Below, piece by piece: positions 13,478-16,379 of a stretch of 16,379 nt of DNA; the first letter of the stretch is position 1; each line of letters opens with the position of its first letter. The DNA is from Porticoccaceae bacterium (GTDB taxonomy: Bacteria; Pseudomonadota; Gammaproteobacteria; Pseudomonadales; Porticoccaceae). Position numbers and translations under genes: made by a program. Under the pieces are notes generated by a model. The model was not told where the DNA came from. It saw nothing but the letters and a program-made list of their open reading frames with translations, and searched no databases. Location of the stretch: the NCBI GenBank assembly GCA_003448675.1, contig DLXZ01000004.1:10549-26927 (forward strand), written 5' to 3'.

Positions 13478-14202
13478 TGGACAATGAGCAGCTGAGAAAA
13501 ATTATCGAGGCCGCGTTGATGACCGCCGGTCGATCTCTCGATATTGCAGCTTTTGAAGGACTGTTTAACGAGGCCGAAAAACCCGAGCGGGATGAAATCC
13601 GTGCGACCCTGGAAGACCTGGAAGCCGATTGCCGGGACCGGGGCTATGAGTTGAAGCGCACAGCCAGTGGCTACCGCTTTCAGGTAAAACAGGAGCTGTC
13701 ACCCTGGATTGATCGTCTGTGGGAGGAAAAGCCCCGAAAATATTCCCGCGCTGTACTCGAAACCCTGGCGCTGATCGCCTATCGCCAGCCCGTGACCCGG
13801 GGCGATGTGGAGCAGGTGCGTGGGGTCGCCGTCAGCTCCGAGATTATCCGCAGCCTTCAGGAGCGCGAATGGGTACGCACCGTGGGGCATCGGGATGTGC
13901 CCGGGCGACCGGCCCTGTACGCGACCACGCGCAAATTTCTCGACGACTTCAACCTGGCTAGCCTCAGCGAGCTGCCGCCACTCAACGAAATTCGGGATCT
14001 CAATGATATTAACGGTGAATTGGGTCTGAATCCGCCGGAGGATTCTGAAGATAGTCAGAGCGGGGTGGTGCCGGATCAGGTAGCCGTGGATAGCAGCGAA
14101 TCACCGGGTGAGGCGTCGGAAATGGAAGATGACCCGGTCGCTGGTGAGCATCAGGCCGCGCAATCGGGCACCGATGAGTCCGTACCCCGCGAGCTCCATT
14201 GA
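13477..14202 (+). CDS. scpB: Segregation and condensation protein B
   Basis: A 241-residue partner of ScpA that dimerises and binds the kleisin in the condensin complex. Two winged-helix domains are visible: about 1-75 (LRKIIEAALMTAGRSL ... GYRFQV) and about 85-165, with the conserved YSRAVLETLALIAYRQP (88-104), GVAVSSEIIRSL and GRPALYATTRKFLDDF. The last 65 residues form an acidic, Ser/Asp/Glu-rich tail, probably disordered and longer than in some homologues. The ATG overlaps the scpA stop by one base. Nine bases separate it from rluB. The identity is secure from motifs and context. Confidence 0.95.
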   Translation: MDNEQLRKIIEAALMTAGRSLDIAAFEGLFNEAEKPERDEIRATLEDLEADCRDRGYELKRTASGYRFQVKQELSPWIDRLWEEKPRKYSRAVLETLALIAYRQPVTRGDVEQVRGVAVSSEIIRSLQEREWVRTVGHRDVPGRPALYATTRKFLDDFNLASLSELPPLNEIRDLNDINGELGLNPPEDSEDSQSGVVPDQVAVDSSESPGEASEMEDDPVAGEHQAAQSGTDESVPRELH

Positions 14203-14211
14203 GTTATTGCC

Positions 14212-15027
14212 GTGACTGAAAAAATCCAGAAAGTGCTGGCCCAGACGGGCCTGGGTTCCCGACGTGAGATTGAAAAGTGGGTTGCCGCCGGTCGTGTGAC
14301 AGTTAATGGCCGCCGGGCTCAAGTGGGTGATCGGGTTGCTTTCGACGATAAAATCACCCTGGATGGCCGCCCGGTAAAACTTGCTCGTCGCCGCGAGCGT
14401 ACACGGGTGCTGGTCTACAACAAGCCGGTTGGGGAGATCTGTACCCGCAATGATCCGGAAGGCCGCAAAACCGTGTTTGAAGCTTTGCCTCCGGTGAAAG
14501 GCGGGCGCTGGGTGGCCATTGGCCGGCTCGATATCAATACCAGTGGTCTGCTGTTGTTTACTAATGATGGCGAGCTGGCCAACCGGCTGATGCATCCCTC
14601 CAACCAGATAGAGCGCGAGTATGTGGTGCGGGTGCGCGGTGCCGTCGATGAGTCGATGCTCAACCATATGCTTGAGGGCGTACAGCTGGATGACGGCCTG
14701 GCCAGTTTTAATCGTATCAAGGCGGGGGCCAGATCCGGGACCCATCAGTGGTTTTCCGTGGTCCTGACCGAAGGCCGGCAGCGGGAAGTCCGGCGGCTGT
14801 GGGAGTCCCAGGGCGTTGAAGTCAGTCGGCTCAAGCGTACCCGTTATGGGACGGTGTCGCTGCCTTCCTACGTGCGTGTCAAGGAATATATGGATTTGAG
14901 CCCGACGGAAATTGCCAAACTCGGCAAGCAGGTGGGTATCAAGTTCAAGCAAAACGCCTTAACGCCGGAAGAGCAGGCGCAACGCAAGCGCCAGATGCGC
15001 AAACTCCGGGCGCGGGGCGCCAACTGA
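14212..15027 (+). CDS. rluB: 23S rRNA pseudouridine(2605) synthase
   Basis: A 271-residue pseudouridine synthase of the RsuA/RluB family. The S4 RNA-binding domain (1-60, with KIQKVLAQTGLGSRREIEKW at the start) precedes the catalytic domain, in which GRLDINTSGLLLFTNDG (104-120) carries the nucleophile Asp107. YNKPVGEICT (69-78), EREYVVRV and EGRQREVRRL (residues about 189-198) are further family blocks. RluB modifies U2605 in 23S rRNA of E. coli. The C-terminal basic tail is much shorter than in E. coli RluB. The start is GTG at 14212, nine bases after scpB, without a strong ribosome binding site, so coupling to scpB is likely. The scpA-scpB-rluB order is common in gammaproteobacteria. Confidence 0.93.
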   Translation: MTEKIQKVLAQTGLGSRREIEKWVAAGRVTVNGRRAQVGDRVAFDDKITLDGRPVKLARRRERTRVLVYNKPVGEICTRNDPEGRKTVFEALPPVKGGRWVAIGRLDINTSGLLLFTNDGELANRLMHPSNQIEREYVVRVRGAVDESMLNHMLEGVQLDDGLASFNRIKAGARSGTHQWFSVVLTEGRQREVRRLWESQGVEVSRLKRTRYGTVSLPSYVRVKEYMDLSPTEIAKLGKQVGIKFKQNALTPEEQAQRKRQMRKLRARGAN

Positions 15028-15057
15028 TCCCGGTTAGTTAGTCGGCTTTGGTCTGGT

Positions 15058-15813
15058 CTATTGCGCGTCCAGGGACTGGCCGGTGACGCCCGCGCTGTCC
15101 CTGCCCATCAGGTACAGGTAGACGGGCATAAGTTGTTCCGGTGTTTTCAGGATTGTCGGATCTTCAGCTGGATAGGCGGCGGCGCGCATATTGGTACGGG
15201 TGGCGCCGGGGTTCACGCAATTGACCCGCACTTTACTGATCTCCTCAAGTTCATGACTGAGCACCTGAGCCAGGCCTTCGGTGCCAAATTTCGATACCGC
15301 GTAGGCGCCCCAATAAGCTCGACCCCGGCGGCCGACTCCGGAGGAGGTGAAAATAACCGAAGCCGTTTCCGCCGCTTCCAGCAAGGGTAATAGCGCCCGG
15401 GTCAGTAGAAAGGCGGCGTTGAGGTTCACCTGCATGACTTCCTGCCAGACCGCCGGATGGTATTTGCCGATGGGGGTGCGCTGGCCAAGGATGCCGGCGT
15501 TATGCAGCAGGCCGTCCAGGTGTCCGAATTGTTCGTCCAGGGCGTCTGCTACCTGCTGGTAGTCAGGCTCCCCGGCTTTGGCCAGGTCCAGGGGGTGAAT
15601 AATGGGCTCCGGTCCGTCCAGTGCGACAATTTCGTCATAAACCGCTTCCAGCCTGGCAACGGTTCGGCCCAGCAAAATGACCTGTGCGCCGTGGCTGGCA
15701 TAGGCGATGGCAGCGGCCCGACCGATGCCGTCACCGGCGCCGGTCACCAGTATGACTTTATCCTTGAGCAGTTCGGGAGGCGCCTGATAGCGCTGGGCGT
15801 CGGTGGTACTCAT
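15058..15813 (-). CDS. yciK: YciK family short-chain dehydrogenase
   Basis: A 251-residue short-chain dehydrogenase/reductase. It has the NAD(P)-binding TGAGDGIG (24-31), the NAG motif (105-107), Ser157/Ser158 and the catalytic Tyr171-x3-Lys175 (AYAVSK), then NPGATRTNMR (201-210). The N-terminal YQAPPELLKDKVILVTG wording is that of YciK, an SDR conserved in gammaproteobacteria with unknown substrate. The ATG at 15813 has only a weak ribosome binding site. It follows the HAD phosphatase gene by 41 bp on the same strand, as in Pseudomonas where mupP and a yciK homologue are neighbours. It converges on rluB with a 30-bp gap that holds no clear terminator. Confidence 0.92.
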   Translation of the reverse strand: MSTTDAQRYQAPPELLKDKVILVTGAGDGIGRAAAIAYASHGAQVILLGRTVARLEAVYDEIVALDGPEPIIHPLDLAKAGEPDYQQVADALDEQFGHLDGLLHNAGILGQRTPIGKYHPAVWQEVMQVNLNAAFLLTRALLPLLEAAETASVIFTSSGVGRRGRAYWGAYAVSKFGTEGLAQVLSHELEEISKVRVNCVNPGATRTNMRAAAYPAEDPTILKTPEQLMPVYLYLMGRDSAGVTGQSLDAQ

Positions 15814-15854
15814 AATGGCTGACCAGTTTGCTAAATCAGTTTGAAAGTGAGGGG

Positions 15855-16379
15855 TTAAAACAAAAGCGCACTGATTTCAGCGGCGTGATTGACCAGGTGG
15901 TGGGCATTCCAGGTGTCCGGGTGGTCGTCATCAATATAGCCATAGGCGGCGGCAATGGTAATGGCCCCGGCTTCGCGCCCGGACTCAATATCCCGGCGAT
16001 GGTCGCCGACAAAGACCGTATGTCGCGGTTCAATGCCCAGTTGTTCGCAGGCCAGTAGTACCGGCTCGGGGTGGGGTTTGGCGTTTTCCACATGATCCGG
16101 GCAGACCACGGAAGCCGGCGCTGGCTTGAGTTGTAGCGCATCGAGGATGGCTTCGGTATAGAGACTGGGTTTGTTGGTGACAATGCCCCAGGGCACACCG
16201 GCGTAGCCCAACTGGTCGAGTAAGGGCTGAATGCCCGGGAAAGGTCGGGTTTCCCGGCACAGATTGTCCAGATAGATGGTCAGGAACTCGGCTCGGATTT
16301 GCTCGAAATCCGGGTGATCTTCCTGACAATTAAAGGCATGGGCGATCAGGCCGGCGGAGCCGTTGCTGACAAGGACCCG
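15855..16379 (-). CDS. mupP: HAD phosphatase, MupP/Gph-like, 5' end outside the window
   Basis: The frame is open from the right edge to a TAA at 15857-15855, giving 174 C-terminal residues. HAD motif II is at IVTNKP (66-71), the motif III Lys is in AKPHPEP (Lys101), and motif IV is VGDHRRDIESG (124-134, Asp126 and Asp130). The N-terminal nucleophile motif DxDGT must lie beyond 16379. The subfamily is that of phosphoglycolate phosphatase (Gph) and MupP, the N-acetylmuramic acid 6-phosphate phosphatase of the peptidoglycan recycling route in Pseudomonas. Placement directly ahead of yciK matches the Pseudomonas ubiG-mupP-yciK arrangement, so I favour MupP. The symbol rests on context rather than a diagnostic residue. 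Confidence 0.75.
   Translation of the reverse strand, partial: RVLVSNGSAGLIAHAFNCQEDHPDFEQIRAEFLTIYLDNLCRETRPFPGIQPLLDQLGYAGVPWGIVTNKPSLYTEAILDALQLKPAPASVVCPDHVENAKPHPEPVLLACEQLGIEPRHTVFVGDHRRDIESGREAGAITIAAAYGYIDDDHPDTWNAHHLVNHAAEISALLF

Noticed and set aside
14101..14952. 283-codon open frame on the minus strand
   Set aside because: Antisense to rluB and the end of scpB, both clearly real. The His/Pro-rich product has no domain.
1..16379. CRISPR array, tRNA, rRNA, transposon or toxin-antitoxin pair
   Set aside because: I looked on both strands for regular repeats, cloverleaf-like segments, transposase motifs and paired small genes and found none that I could support.

Overview
The window reads as chromosome from a gammaproteobacterium, most likely a marine lineage of the Cellvibrionales type (Spongiibacteraceae or Halieaceae). 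That placement is my inference. It rests on close resemblance of YciI, YciO, YgiM, ScpA/B, RluB and YciK to gammaproteobacterial proteins, on moderately high GC, and on tandem acyl-CoA dehydrogenases typical of lipid- and steroid-using marine groups. I see no rRNA, tRNA, CRISPR array, insertion sequence or phage gene.

Layout. (1) 1-2640, accessory metabolism: the start of a small membrane-anchored protein leaving the left edge, a CmcJ/NvfI-family non-heme iron oxidoreductase (+), and a periplasmic PQQ-type sugar dehydrogenase (-) that converges on it. (2) 2545-4621, a visibly AT-richer island: an exported acidic protein of unknown function (-) ending at a strong terminator, and a divergent LuxR/NarL-type regulator (+) whose receiver domain lacks most phosphorylation residues. 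The 443-bp gap between them carries a perfect 16-bp palindrome and other repeats. (3) 4660-8217, an acyl-CoA module: two tandem acyl-CoA dehydrogenases (-) with complementary FAD motifs, and a divergent crotonase-family enzyme (+). (4) 8230-11738, five tightly spaced minus-strand genes: a VC0807-like membrane protein, yciI, a YgiM-like SH3/coiled-coil membrane protein, pdxJ and a DUF2520 Rossmann protein. (5) 11935-15027, a plus-strand housekeeping run: yciO, scpA, scpB, rluB. (6) 15058-16379, minus strand: yciK and the 3' part of a MupP/Gph-like HAD phosphatase running off the right edge.

How they work together. The two dehydrogenases probably form one heteromeric enzyme that desaturates an acyl-CoA, and the crotonase enzyme next to them would hydrate or isomerise the product. 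ScpA and ScpB are the non-SMC subunits of the condensin that segregates chromosomes. RluB modifies 23S rRNA, PdxJ makes pyridoxine 5'-phosphate, and MupP-type phosphatases act in peptidoglycan recycling.

I found no complete, clearly new system. The most under-described part is 2640-4621: an orphan exported protein, a divergent regulator that probably cannot be phosphorylated in the usual way, and an operator-like palindrome between them. Also worth attention are the complementary FAD motifs of the dehydrogenase pair, the shifted catalytic glutamate of the crotonase enzyme, and a PdxJ that looks like the Bacteroidetes/Xanthomonas class rather than the recO-linked enterobacterial class.
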